A DNA stretch of 64,000 nucleotides. Source: Marinoscillum pacificum (GTDB lineage Bacteria; Bacteroidota; Bacteroidia; Cytophagales; Cyclobacteriaceae). This document shows, piece by piece, positions 55,882 through 63,675 of this stretch; positions within the stretch are counted from its first letter, which is position 1, and each line of letters opens with the position of its first letter. Made by a program: the position numbers and the translations under genes. The DNA lies in assembly GCF_024714495.1 (NCBI RefSeq), contig NZ_JAMZMJ010000002.1, positions 524,673 to 588,672 on the forward strand, read 5' to 3'. The notes under the pieces are model-generated. The model was not told the DNA's origin and made no database searches. It was given only the letters and a program-made list of their open reading frames with translations.

Positions 55882-55917
55882 TTTATAATTGCACAACATC
55901 CCAAACCACGAACAAGT

Positions 55918-56364
55918 ATGCGAGAATTACAACTTCCAAGTAGAGAGGAGCAAGCTGTTGCTATGGAGAATTATAAGCCATTGGCTGCAATTCTTGAACA
56001 ACTGCAATCTACCGCTCCGGAAATTGAAATTGAAGAGACAGGCCAGGTTATTCAAGTTCCATTGAAAGCATTGAAATTATTGAGCCAGATTTTGAAGGCG
56101 ACAAGCGAAGGAAAACCTGTTCAAATCATTCCAGTTGCAACAGAAATGACAACTCAGGCAGCTGCCGATTTATTAGGTTGTTCAAGACCACATATTACCA
56201 AACTATTGGATAGTGGTGAAATACCTTTTGAGAAAGTAGGACGTCATCGAAGAGTAAGATTTGAGGACATCATGCAGTTCAAGGAAAAAATGAAAATGAA
56301 TAGAAAAAAGTTACTTGAACAAATGATTGCAGATGATGAAGAAGCAGGACTTTATGATGTATAA
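55918..56364 (+). CDS. Excisionase-type HTH antitoxin of the PIN pair (148 aa)
   Basis: Antitoxin with an N-terminal helical region (about 1-75) and a MerR/Xis-like helix-turn-helix at about 78-130 (MTTQAAADLLGCSRPHITKLLDSGEIPFEKVGRHRRVRFEDIMQFK). An acidic tail (IADDEEAGLYDV) suits binding to the toxin. HTH/excisionase antitoxins of this type accompany PIN-domain toxins in many Bacteroidota and Proteobacteria. The toxin gene follows after 7 bp, so this is a two-gene operon. Confidence 0.85.
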   Translation: MRELQLPSREEQAVAMENYKPLAAILEQLQSTAPEIEIEETGQVIQVPLKALKLLSQILKATSEGKPVQIIPVATEMTTQAAADLLGCSRPHITKLLDSGEIPFEKVGRHRRVRFEDIMQFKEKMKMNRKKLLEQMIADDEEAGLYDV

Positions 56365-56371
56365 ATAAGAC

Positions 56372-56938
56372 ATGATTAGAAGCACCAAGTTCACTTGCAT
56401 TCTGGACACAAACGTCATTCATCCGCTTCACATTCGAGACTATTTATTATACCTGGCTGATGCAGACCTATATACTCCAAAATGGAGTAAGCATATTTTT
56501 GATGAATGGGGGTCACTCATGGAATGCAAGGGAAATGATAAGTTGCAAATACAAAAACGAATAAACGCAGTTCGGAATGCATTTCCATTTGCTGAGGTGG
56601 TGAACTATGAACATCTAATTGACCAGTTTAATGAAATCCCTGATCCTAAAGACAGGCATGTTGTAGCGGCAGCAGTTCGAATCAACGCAAACTTGATTGT
56701 TACCTGGAATTTAAAGGATTTTCCTTCTGAATATCTATCCAAATTTGGGTTAAGTGTGGCTAATCCCGATGATTTCATTGCAGATATAATTGACCTACAT
56801 AATGAAAGAGCGGTTGAAGCATTTAGAGAAATGGTTCTTGCAAAGAAAAATCCGCCCTATACTGAAATCGAAATGTTACAAATATTGAAGCAAAATGGAC
56901 TTGAACAGAGTTCTGATTATTTAAGAGCAATTATTTAA
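56372..56938 (+). CDS. PIN-domain ribonuclease toxin (188 aa)
   Basis: Toxin of a type II toxin-antitoxin pair, expected to cut RNA with a Mg2+-binding acidic cluster. Visible acidic residues are Asp12 in CILDTNVIHP, the acidic residues of HIFDEWGSLM, the Asp of IPDPKDRHVVAAAV, and the Asp of LIVTWNLKDFP. Length and order match PIN toxins partnered with excisionase-type antitoxins. The last 12 codons and the following sequence recur, slightly diverged, at 61442-61477, a sign of segmental duplication. Confidence 0.85.
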   Translation: MIRSTKFTCILDTNVIHPLHIRDYLLYLADADLYTPKWSKHIFDEWGSLMECKGNDKLQIQKRINAVRNAFPFAEVVNYEHLIDQFNEIPDPKDRHVVAAAVRINANLIVTWNLKDFPSEYLSKFGLSVANPDDFIADIIDLHNERAVEAFREMVLAKKNPPYTEIEMLQILKQNGLEQSSDYLRAII

Positions 56939-57256
56939 CGACGTGTAGTATTATTATTATATACATCTTTTAAAATAACATGTCCAGCCATGCTATGGTA
57001 TATACCCAACTACTAATCTACTAAATTTCACTACATGACTAGCGATTAACTGTGAGCTCTAGACTTTTGGCTAAAGCCTCTGTTTGGGGGGCTAATAATC
57101 GGTGGGTTGAAACCCACCACAACGAATTTTATCTAAGAGAATGCATCTTTTGGAGCGGGCTTTAACCCGCTAATTATGCATCTTCCAAATATGGCATTAG
57201 CCTGTAAGCCAGGCTATTTGTAGCCTTTATCAAATGGGCCACGAGCAAAATGCTCG
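56903..57256. repeat. Composite REP-like repeat block, copy 1
   Basis: This block starts inside the 3' end of the PIN gene and is repeated, by eye at roughly 80-85% identity, at 61442-61795. It holds five hairpins in a row: GGCTAAAGCC (57069-57078), GGTGGGTTGAAACCCACC (57101-57118), AGCGGGCTTTAACCCGCT (57154-57171), TAGCCTG/CAGGCTA (57198-57216) and CGAGCAAAATGCTCG (57242-57256). Such short GC-rich hairpins with TTGAAA- or TTTAA-type loops resemble REP sequences mobilised by REP-associated tyrosine transposases. No such transposase lies in the window. Outside the PIN tail, the block has no gene. Confidence 0.7.
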
Positions 57257-57268
57257 CGGATCCGAGGT

Positions 57269-57362
57269 AATAAATTTAATTTTCTTTTGTATCATGCAGG
57301 CTGGCAGTATCATGCCTATAGGTGGACACCTGTCCGACCTCCAGCGGAACACCAACAGAGGT
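57269..57362 (+). repeat. Cassette-border repeat, copy A
   Basis: About 94 bp containing TTTTCTTTTGTATCATGCAG, a core GGACACCTGTCCGACC and an end block ACACCAACAGAGG. The same order of blocks is found at 58076-58170 and 61804-61910, all on the plus strand, with a diverged copy at 59258-59342. It directly follows the REP-like block and precedes the SUKH gene. Confidence 0.75.
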
Positions 57363-57384
57363 GGAAGAAACAAACAACAATGTA

Positions 57385-57975
57385 ATGAAGGCAATATTAG
57401 ATAAAATAAAATCTTTTGGTTTTATTCAAAAACACTCATATTCTGAAAGTGATGAAAAAGCTGTTAGAAATATATTTAAGCAAATGAATGGTAGTATTCC
57501 ATCTGACTACCTTTATTTTATGAAGGAATTAGGATCAGGGTATATTGATGCCTCAGTTAAAGTTCATAGTAAAACTGATATTCCACCAGTAAATGAGGAA
57601 AGCAAGTATCTGTCCATAAGTCGTTTTTTAGATTGGTCAGAAACAAGTGATTTTTCAATACATAGTGAAATGCATATGCTTTCAGACCAATTACCAAACC
57701 GGTTTATTCCTTTTGTTGAAGGTGCATCAGGTGATTTTTACGGATTTTCAATTAGAAAAGATGGAACATACTTTATTTCTTATTGGCATCATGAATCTAT
57801 ATTAAATGAACAGATACATTTGGTTGCTGACGATTTTAATTCTTTTATTATGTCTATTACAGAATATAAAGAAAAACACAGCACTTCCGTTTCAAGTAAT
57901 GATTCAATAAATCATAACTCCTCTCCTAAAATGATAGAGCTCTTAAAGAGAACAGGGAAATGGAAGGGTGATTAA
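57385..57975 (+). CDS. SMI1/KNR4 (SUKH) family protein, probable immunity-type (196 aa)
   Basis: SUKH-superfamily protein. The typical first block is IPSDYLYFMKELGSGYIDASV, followed by YLSISRFLDWSE, LPNRFIPFVEGASGDFYGFSI, TYFISYWHHE and a terminal FNSFIMSITEYK. Bacterial SUKH proteins often neutralise nuclease toxins of contact-dependent or polymorphic systems, but no toxin gene is adjacent. I start at the ATG at 57385 because upstream codons of the open frame come from the border repeat. It sits alone between two repeat copies. Confidence 0.75.
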   Translation: MKAILDKIKSFGFIQKHSYSESDEKAVRNIFKQMNGSIPSDYLYFMKELGSGYIDASVKVHSKTDIPPVNEESKYLSISRFLDWSETSDFSIHSEMHMLSDQLPNRFIPFVEGASGDFYGFSIRKDGTYFISYWHHESILNEQIHLVADDFNSFIMSITEYKEKHSTSVSSNDSINHNSSPKMIELLKRTGKWKGD

Positions 57976-58075
57976 TCCTGTTCAGGCGCAGTGTACCATG
58001 ATTGACTCCTTTTTGCCCTTTTTAGATCTCACTGACGCTACGGTCAGAATAGGTATCTCAAACAGAGGCATAGCC

Positions 58076-58170
58076 AATAAAATTAATTTTCTTTTGTATC
58101 ATGCAGGTTGGCAGTATCAGACCTATTGGTGAACACCTGTCCGACCACTGGCGGAACACCAACAGAGGCG
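58076..58170 (+). repeat. Cassette-border repeat, copy B
   Basis: Second full copy of the ~95-bp border repeat: TTTTCTTTTGTATCATGCAG, then ATTGGTG, CACCTGTCCGACC, and GGAACACCAACAGAGGCG. ATTGGTG and CACCAA(C) form the outer stem of a hairpin. It separates the SUKH gene from the DUF4259 gene. The flanks (57976-58075 and 58171-58226) show no gene. Confidence 0.75.
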
Positions 58171-58226
58171 TAGGAAATGGCTAGTCATTTATGGAAAAGT
58201 TCTATGCTAACGTTTGTTCTTCCAAA

Positions 58227-59120
58227 TTATGAATTAAAGAGTAGTTTATACCTTTCATCCAGCATATAATTCCAGTTGTCAATTTCATGAAGAATATCCC
58301 TTACTTTCAGATGCCGGTAGTCTGGCATTGAATTAGACTTTTCATATTCAATCTGAGAATTGATCACATTTCTTGCATCAGCCCAATAATCAAAATTCAA
58401 ACAGCGTCCACTTGAATCCATAAATTCATTTACCTCAGGATTTACCTCTACTCTACCGACAACCTCAATGTTTTTTTGATCTTTTGTAAGAGCTTTCGCA
58501 TCAAAATTATTGACGTTGTATCCAGAGTTCCAATCTCTATATTTAGTAAATAATATCTCCATTTTCAAGAAATCTTCAAGGGCAGGTTTTTCTTTAGACT
58601 TATAGGATGTAAGCGCAATCCTGTTTGATCCTATCTTATCCAAACTCTTTGGATGAAAATCGTTTCTCGAGATGATAATTGCTGCCCCATAGTATTCTGA
58701 GTCAAGCATAAAGGTTATGCAATCACCAGAGTTATAAATGCATGGGAATGGTTTAATCTTTTTCCTTTTAATAGCATTCGGTCTTTCCGTTTGAATTTTA
58801 GTATAGAAATTTTCCAGAGCTTTAATTCTTTTTTTCACTTCATTACTCCCCTCTTCCAGCCATAATTCAAGACCTCTTTGATTCATCGCTGCTTCCTTAA
58901 CGTATGAGAGAACATCATCTTCAAGACCCCTAGCCATCCACTGTGCATATGCAACAGCGGTCCAAAAATCAGCAAATTCATCCTCATCAGGGGAATATTC
59001 CTTTTCAAGGATTACTCTAATTTCATGAGGTTCGAGTCCATCGTAATAATGCAACAAAAATTCATTATAGATGTCATCAAATACATCATTCTGTTTTATC
59101 CCAGGTCCCCAAGCGCCCAT
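58227..59120 (-). CDS. DUF4259-domain protein (297 aa)
   Basis: Begins with the family signature MGAWGPGIKQNDVFDDIYNE and continues with a helical N-terminal half (EFADFWTAVAYAQWMARGLEDDVL) typical of DUF4259. The second half (about 130-297) is a beta-rich region that I do not recognise (CIYNSGDCITFMLDSEYYGA ... IIISRNDFHPKS). Proteins of this group occur near toxin or immunity loci, but no activity is established. Encoded opposite to its repeat borders and alone between copies B and C. Confidence 0.7.
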   Translation of the reverse strand: MGAWGPGIKQNDVFDDIYNEFLLHYYDGLEPHEIRVILEKEYSPDEDEFADFWTAVAYAQWMARGLEDDVLSYVKEAAMNQRGLELWLEEGSNEVKKRIKALENFYTKIQTERPNAIKRKKIKPFPCIYNSGDCITFMLDSEYYGAAIIISRNDFHPKSLDKIGSNRIALTSYKSKEKPALEDFLKMEILFTKYRDWNSGYNVNNFDAKALTKDQKNIEVVGRVEVNPEVNEFMDSSGRCLNFDYWADARNVINSQIEYEKSNSMPDYRHLKVRDILHEIDNWNYMLDERYKLLFNS

Positions 59121-59257
59121 ATTTCAGTTTAGTACTATAACAGTGTAATAATCAACTATAACCAAAAACATAACATTTACAGTTAACTCTAAAGTAGTTA
59201 ATCTATCCAATCCTCACAACAGCGTGCACAATTCACCTCTGCCCTTTTTGGTCTTAT

Positions 59258-59342
59258 GACCAACAAGTGGTATGGTTTATTTTCTCATGCATTATATAGA
59301 TTAGCTGTATCATGTCTGTTGGTGAAAACACCAACAAAGACA
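59258..59342 (+). repeat. Cassette-border repeat, diverged copy C
   Basis: Shares GACCAACAAGTGGTATGGTT with copy D and the TATCATGTCTGTTGGTG block with the others, but lacks the CCTGTCCGACC core. It ends in a strong hairpin (TGTCT-GTTGGTG / CACCAAC-AGACA, 59313-59342) that lies 5 bp beyond the stop of the 122-residue gene and may also terminate it. Confidence 0.65.
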
Positions 59343-59346
59343 GAAT

Positions 59347-59715
59347 TTAGAGAAGTTTCAGTTCAATAGTTTGTTGCTCAATATCCATTGTTAACCAGTC
59401 TGTTGGAGCTGAAGAAGGTAAGCACAACGCTAAACTCAAACCTCTTGCATATCTACTCAAAGCCTTGTTGCCGAATTTTATTGTAAGCTGGTAAGTCTCC
59501 TGTCCTTCCAAACCGATCCACGCAGTTGTGACAATCTGTCTGTTATCGTTCACAATCTTTCTATCTAGTTGGGCCACAATTTCCGGTTCATTTACTCCAT
59601 CACACCATAACCCACGTAATTCGGGATCATCCGAGTTCTTAAATGTTTGGGAGAGGTGATATTCGAGTTTAGTTCTAAACTCCTGGTTGAAAGAATATTC
59701 TTGAAGTTGATCCAT
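59347..59715 (-). CDS. Hypothetical protein upstream of the border repeat (122 aa)
   Basis: Not recognised. Soluble, with helices in the first third (YSFNQEFRTKLEYHLSQTFK) and a beta-rich remainder (VAQLDRKIVNDNRQIVTTAWIG, TYQLTIKFGNKALSRYARGL). It lies 74 bp after the AbiEii toxin gene on the same strand, so it may be an accessory third gene of the AbiE operon, or an independent immunity-like cargo. No signal peptide or membrane segment. Confidence 0.55.
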   Translation of the reverse strand: MDQLQEYSFNQEFRTKLEYHLSQTFKNSDDPELRGLWCDGVNEPEIVAQLDRKIVNDNRQIVTTAWIGLEGQETYQLTIKFGNKALSRYARGLSLALCLPSSAPTDWLTMDIEQQTIELKLL

Positions 59716-59789
59716 ACCTGCTCTATTGTTCCATTCAGAAATCTACGATTTGTATCGATCAAATCATATTTACGAGTTTTGTTAACACC

Positions 59790-60581
59790 TTAAATTCTTT
59801 CTATCAATTCCCTTTTCAGCCATTCCAAAGCTGATTCTTGATTGTACGCTATACCTGGCCTCAGCAATGCTTCCATGTCTCCAGAGAAATCTGGGTCATT
59901 TTCTTTTTCCTCTAGATTAAGCAGAAATTCTTTTTGGCTTGGAGGTCTTTTATCTATTGAAAACTGTGTGTATTCTTTGAAGCATTTGACTATTTCTTCA
60001 ACGTTTAATTCACGATGCCGTCGGGCATAATCCAAGTCAAACAAATCTCGACCTTTACTTCTTTGATAAAGAGCCCTGAGCTTGGTTCCAAGCAATTCGT
60101 TCAGGTTGTATGTTCGAATTTGAGCTTGCCCTGAATACCAATCACTTTTTACTTCAAATGGAAAATCAACCCAATCCAGTATATTGAAATGCTCCTTACA
60201 ATTGATTTCTAGTTTTAGCCTTAATCGTATTTCCTCATACTCTGAGGTAAATCGGTATAGTGCCTTGATGCCATGACCCTTATTTTGAGTTCTTCTATCT
60301 TCCTCAAAAAAAGTAATCACTTCACCTAATCTTTCCATAATTGGTTTGATAGGCCTTGGCCTAATTTGAACCAAATCAATATCTTCAGAATATCTAGGAG
60401 CAGGATTTAAATACAATTTATGAAGTGCTGTCCCACCTCTGAAAGCGAGGTTTTCTCTAAGAAAATCGTCCGCAAATATTTCGACTAGAGCACGACTAAT
60501 AATCAAATCCTGCTCTACCTGAAAAAATTGTTTCCAGGGAACAAACTCTTGCCATTGTGCGATGTAAGGTTTAGGGATCAT
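59790..60581 (-). CDS. abiEii: AbiEii-type nucleotidyltransferase toxin (263 aa)
   Basis: Toxin of a type IV toxin-antitoxin/abortive-infection pair. It has the DUF1814 nucleotidyltransferase fold with LAFRGGTALHKLYL (RGG at 48-50) and the acidic pair in RYSEDIDLV (64-71), both diagnostic. The later segment LLGTKLRALYQRSKGRDLFDLDYA is also conserved. AbiEii relatives modify tRNA by adding nucleotides and slow phage-infected cells. The gene begins 4 bases before the antitoxin stop (ATGA overlap), so the pair is coupled. Confidence 0.88.
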   Translation of the reverse strand: MIPKPYIAQWQEFVPWKQFFQVEQDLIISRALVEIFADDFLRENLAFRGGTALHKLYLNPAPRYSEDIDLVQIRPRPIKPIMERLGEVITFFEEDRRTQNKGHGIKALYRFTSEYEEIRLRLKLEINCKEHFNILDWVDFPFEVKSDWYSGQAQIRTYNLNELLGTKLRALYQRSKGRDLFDLDYARRHRELNVEEIVKCFKEYTQFSIDKRPPSQKEFLLNLEEKENDPDFSGDMEALLRPGIAYNQESALEWLKRELIERI

Positions 60582-61366
60582 AAATCACTTTCTAATTTGA
60601 TGTTTACATCTACCTTCCAACGATTATCAACCGAACCAGCTTTCTGGTTTTTCTTTGGTGAAAGAAGAACAGGGAAATACGGTGCTGATTTTAGGTAATT
60701 AAATATTACACTGAGGTCAATATCGGCTTGTAGTTCATCGAGAATAAAAGCCAGTCGTTGAATGGTACTTCGATGCGGATACCATGTCAATAGGTCATTC
60801 AAATCTTCATTTGTAATTTCCTCTGACAGTTCCTCAAGAATCGCCAACATTCTATTAATTCCTCCCAGTTTGGTTTGATGATGTATCAAATCAGCTGCAG
60901 TTAAGACGGGGCTAGAAATATAAAAATATCCAGCATCTGATTTCTTTTCAATAATGTTTTTGACTGGCCACTGTGAGGCAGTGATGAACTCAATGTCGAA
61001 ATCGTTTTTCTTGATCTCGTTCAGTTTAGGTTTTTCAATCATCACATATTCTCTATGAGTTTGTTGATGGCTAGCACCGTAGAACCTAGCAGCCGAATAA
61101 AAACCTAAGTAGTAGTTTCTATTTAAACTTTGAAAAAGTTTTTGAATATAAAGCTGAATTGGAAGGAATCCTTGCTTTGAATATCGAGGAGGTATGATTA
61201 GGTAGAAACCTTTTCTAAAGTTGATAATTTCTCTCTTTTCAACCAATCTGGCTAATTCAAATTTCAGGGATGTATCTGTTGTGTCAGTTTGATTGCTGAT
61301 TTCCGCCAGTGAGAAAGAATAGCTTTCTATTGATAATAAATGTTTGATGTACTCCCTAGCTCTCAC
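60578..61366 (-). CDS. abiEi: AbiEi-type antitoxin and transcription regulator (262 aa)
   Basis: Antitoxin partner of the AbiE pair. It has a winged-helix N-terminal domain (about 1-75: YSFSLAEISNQTDTTDTSLKFELARLVEKREIINFRKGFYLII), then the AbiEi C-terminal region (YYLGFYSAARFYGASHQQTHREYVMIEKP ... VLTAADLIHHQTKLGG ... ILEELSEEIT). AbiEi proteins repress the operon by DNA binding. The start codon is a GTG at 61366; no ATG is available nearby upstream in frame. The ATGA overlap couples it to the toxin gene. Confidence 0.85.
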   Translation of the reverse strand: MRAREYIKHLLSIESYSFSLAEISNQTDTTDTSLKFELARLVEKREIINFRKGFYLIIPPRYSKQGFLPIQLYIQKLFQSLNRNYYLGFYSAARFYGASHQQTHREYVMIEKPKLNEIKKNDFDIEFITASQWPVKNIIEKKSDAGYFYISSPVLTAADLIHHQTKLGGINRMLAILEELSEEITNEDLNDLLTWYPHRSTIQRLAFILDELQADIDLSVIFNYLKSAPYFPVLLSPKKNQKAGSVDNRWKVDVNIKLESDL

Positions 61367-61441
61367 TTTAGTAATTTTTCATTAAAAGTAGCGATAAAAA
61401 CTACCTATCTAAAATTATTACTAACTATTTAACCTTAGCTG

Positions 61442-61477
61442 GAATAGAGTTCTGATTATTTAAGAGCAATTATTTAA
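61442..61477 (+). pseudogene. 3' fragment of a PIN toxin gene
   Basis: The last 12 codons of the PIN gene at 56903-56938 recur here, ending SSDYLRAII and stop, with one Gln codon changed to TAG. Nothing of the rest of the gene is present. It marks the left edge of the duplicated REP-like block. Confidence 0.7.
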
Positions 61478-61795
61478 CAACGTGTAGTATTATATACATC
61501 TTTTAAAATAACATGTTTAGCCATGCTATGGCTTATACCCAACAACTAATCTACAAAATTTCACAACATGATTGACAATTAACTGCGAGCACTAGGTTTT
61601 TGGCTAAAGCCTTTGTTTGGGGGCGAAAAATCGGTGGGTTGAAACCCACCACAAGAAATTTTATATATTAAGAAAACGTATCCTTTGGAGCGGGTTTTAA
61701 CCCGCTAATAATGCCATCTTCCAAATATGGCTTTAGCCTGTAAGCTAGGCTGTTTGTATCCATTACCAAGTGGGCCGCGAGCAAAATGCTCGCGG
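61442..61795. repeat. Composite REP-like repeat block, copy 2
   Basis: Second copy of the block at 56903-57256, in the same orientation, with the same hairpin order: GGCTAAAGCC (61602-61611), GGTGGGTTGAAACCCACC (61633-61650), AGCGGGTTTTAACCCGCT (61689-61706, perfect 8-bp arms), the TAGCCTG-type hairpin (one arm changed), and a 9-bp stem CCGCGAGCA/TGCTCGCGG (61775-61795). Two copies in direct orientation 4.5 kb apart could recombine and delete the genes between. No gene lies in 61478-61939. Confidence 0.7.
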
Positions 61796-61803
61796 TAACG
61801 GGG

Positions 61804-61910
61804 GACCAACAAGCGGTATGGTTTATTTTCTTTCGTATCATGCAGGCTAGCGGTATCATGTCAGTTAGTGGACACCTGTCCGACCTCCAGCGCAACATCG
61901 ACAGAGGCGG
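61804..61910 (+). repeat. Cassette-border repeat, copy D
   Basis: Full border repeat directly after the second REP-like block. It has GACCAACAAGCGGTATGGTT, TTTTCTTTCGTATCATGCAG, GGACACCTGTCCGACCTCC and ACAGAGGCGG. Arrangement and orientation match copy A. It separates the AbiE unit from the HNH unit. Confidence 0.75.
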
Positions 61911-61939
61911 GGTTAGCGGTTCGGCATTATTTCCATATT

Positions 61940-62872
61940 TCAGTCCGAGTATATTAGTCTCATTAAATTGTCTGAAAGAGGAGGAAATGATAATGTTCCT
62001 TCCTCAATGTCTGACTTGAACTCTCTTACTAATTGCAAAGCATCCGCTAAATCATCTCGCTCTGGTCGTTTTAATGTCCTTTCAAATTCATTATAGGCCT
62101 CATTAACCCTGTCCACAAGTTGTTTTAGATTTTGCTGTTTCCCTTTCTTGTATATGAATTTAAGAATTGTAAGCCCATACATTGCAATGTCATAGTTTTT
62201 CAAATAAATGGTAGAGTCGTATGTTAGGCTAAAAGCAATATTTATGCATTCATTGGCGAGTTCAATTATTTTTTCATTTTCTCCTTCTTTGTCTGAATAC
62301 GGGAAAAAGTCAAGAATCAGAGAAAAAATTGAAACAGCAACATCTGTTGTCATTCCACCCCTTGTTTGGTCAGCTGTAAAAGAAAGGAAATTAAAAACGT
62401 CTACAGCCACTCTAAAATTTGTATGGTCAGAAAATTTATGCAGTTTGTTGATAACGTCACAACGTTTATTCCAGTCAACAGAAAAATACTCTTCCTTTAT
62501 TTTCTCAATCTCAACTATAATCACAGCACTTTTAGTAGTTGTGAGTAGGTCTTCTGTTGTCAATCCTGTGATTGGAGCATTAAAAACCTTCAAAGAATTT
62601 TCGCGTTCTGTTATAACGATTTGATATTTATGGTCTCTATATTTAATAATTGTTTTTGGCGTTAACTTTTTCTTTAGACTTCCTTTCAACGAAGCTTCAT
62701 TATGGCAGTCAAAACATAAAAAAGCAAGATTTTCAAATTTGTTGTTTGAGTTGTCTCCATCAATATGATGGATATGGTCGCCTCTTCTATGATTGTCACA
62801 TACAACACACTCACGATTTGATTTGAAAATCACTTCTGCCTGTACTTCGTCTGGTATTCTTTTTCTACCCAT
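61940..62872 (-). CDS. HNH endonuclease-domain protein (310 aa)
   Basis: The N-terminal HNH nuclease domain spans about 1-60: two Cys pairs (CVVCDNHR and CFDCHNEA) bind zinc, and HIHHIDGDNSNNKFENLAFL holds the catalytic His and Asn. A helical C-terminal region of about 220 residues follows that I do not recognise; it could be a sensor or an effector domain. I start at the ATG at 62872; an in-frame TTG lies upstream. The 182-residue gene upstream on the same strand, 53 bp away, is probably in the same operon. Family context fits a defence nuclease, but this is inference. Confidence 0.75.
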   Translation of the reverse strand: MGRKRIPDEVQAEVIFKSNRECVVCDNHRRGDHIHHIDGDNSNNKFENLAFLCFDCHNEASLKGSLKKKLTPKTIIKYRDHKYQIVITERENSLKVFNAPITGLTTEDLLTTTKSAVIIVEIEKIKEEYFSVDWNKRCDVINKLHKFSDHTNFRVAVDVFNFLSFTADQTRGGMTTDVAVSIFSLILDFFPYSDKEGENEKIIELANECINIAFSLTYDSTIYLKNYDIAMYGLTILKFIYKKGKQQNLKQLVDRVNEAYNEFERTLKRPERDDLADALQLVREFKSDIEEGTLSFPPLSDNLMRLIYSD

Positions 62873-62925
62873 TTTTAATCGCCACAAATGTTGTATTGTC
62901 GTAATGCCGTTAGCAGGTTGAATTT

Positions 62926-63474
62926 TTATTTTGGTCTTCTGAGTAAATGTTCGTTAGTTTTCATCTCTGGAGTTGCTACAAATCGGGTATAGAATTTCTT
63001 CCTGCTTTCATTTGTGTAGGAAATTAAAATTTCTACTTTTTCAAGATGCCCTGGAAAGTGCGATAGGAACTTTTTTGCTTCTCGCCCATTTTTCGAACTC
63101 CTAAATTTCAATTTGTAGTCCAACTCGATTACATCCCCATCTTTTAAGGAAGCTATATCATCAAGCTTTTCAAGATAGTCAATTGCCGTTTTATGTATTT
63201 TCTCGATTTTAATATTGTATGCAGTCTTACTTGAATTATTTTTAATTCTCAGTTTGTAGTTCCAATAAAACTCAAAGTCATACTTGGCGTACGGAACTGG
63301 TATTGGTTCAGCATGATCCTGCTTGCTTGAAGGTCCTAAAGATCTTTGACCGTAAAGACCGTCTTGATTATTTCTTAAATCAATGTCAAGCCGTGGACGG
63401 GCAAAGAAGAAGCTTTGTAAAGCAATTAATTTCCCTATTATTGGTTTCGTTATCGCTGATACTGGAAAGTCCAT
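62926..63474 (-). CDS. Hypothetical partner of the HNH gene (182 aa)
   Basis: Not recognised. It starts with a hydrophobic-amphipathic segment (AITKPIIGKLIALQSFFFARPRL), not a clear signal peptide. A beta-rich middle follows (YDFEFYWNYKLRIKNNSSKTAYNIKIEKI ... GDVIELDYKLKFRSS), resembling a small Ig-like sandwich that might bind a protein or membrane. It is the first gene of a two-gene unit with the HNH protein. Confidence 0.55.
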   Translation of the reverse strand: MDFPVSAITKPIIGKLIALQSFFFARPRLDIDLRNNQDGLYGQRSLGPSSKQDHAEPIPVPYAKYDFEFYWNYKLRIKNNSSKTAYNIKIEKIHKTAIDYLEKLDDIASLKDGDVIELDYKLKFRSSKNGREAKKFLSHFPGHLEKVEILISYTNESRKKFYTRFVATPEMKTNEHLLRRPK

Positions 63475-63522
63475 TATTTCATCTCGTCTATATTTTTAGC
63501 TCACCGCTAACACAGTCATAAG

Positions 63523-63543
63523 ATGACCGGTCATGTTTTTTTT
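63523..63543. promoter_or_regulatory. Perfect palindrome with T-run upstream of the HNH unit
   Basis: ATGACCGGTCAT (63523-63534) followed on the plus strand by a G and eight T. It lies 49 bp upstream of the 182-residue gene start. It could be a repressor site or a short terminator for plus-strand transcription. The remaining 63544-63675 shows nothing I can name. Confidence 0.4.
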
Positions 63544-63675
63544 AAATATAAAATGACCCAAGCTCCTTATATAGATGTTTGGATATTTCATTCCTCCAAA
63601 ATAACGGAATCTCAAATCATTACCAAGCTTCGTTTCCTTCGAGATGGGAGAGATAACCTATCTACAGAAGGTGGG

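Noticed and set aside
57322..57384. N-terminal 21 residues of the SUKH protein
   Set aside because: These codons are within or just after the border repeat, which is shared with non-coding copies B and D; the ATG at 57385 is the better start.
61668..61898. A 76-residue protein gene in the second REP-like block
   Set aside because: The open frame consists of the hairpin repeats and border repeat; no equivalent frame is kept in the first copy.
57269..61910. Integron attC sites
   Set aside because: The outer stems read GTTGGTG/CACCAAC, which do not fit the GTTRRRY/RYYYAAC core sites, and no integrase gene is in the window.
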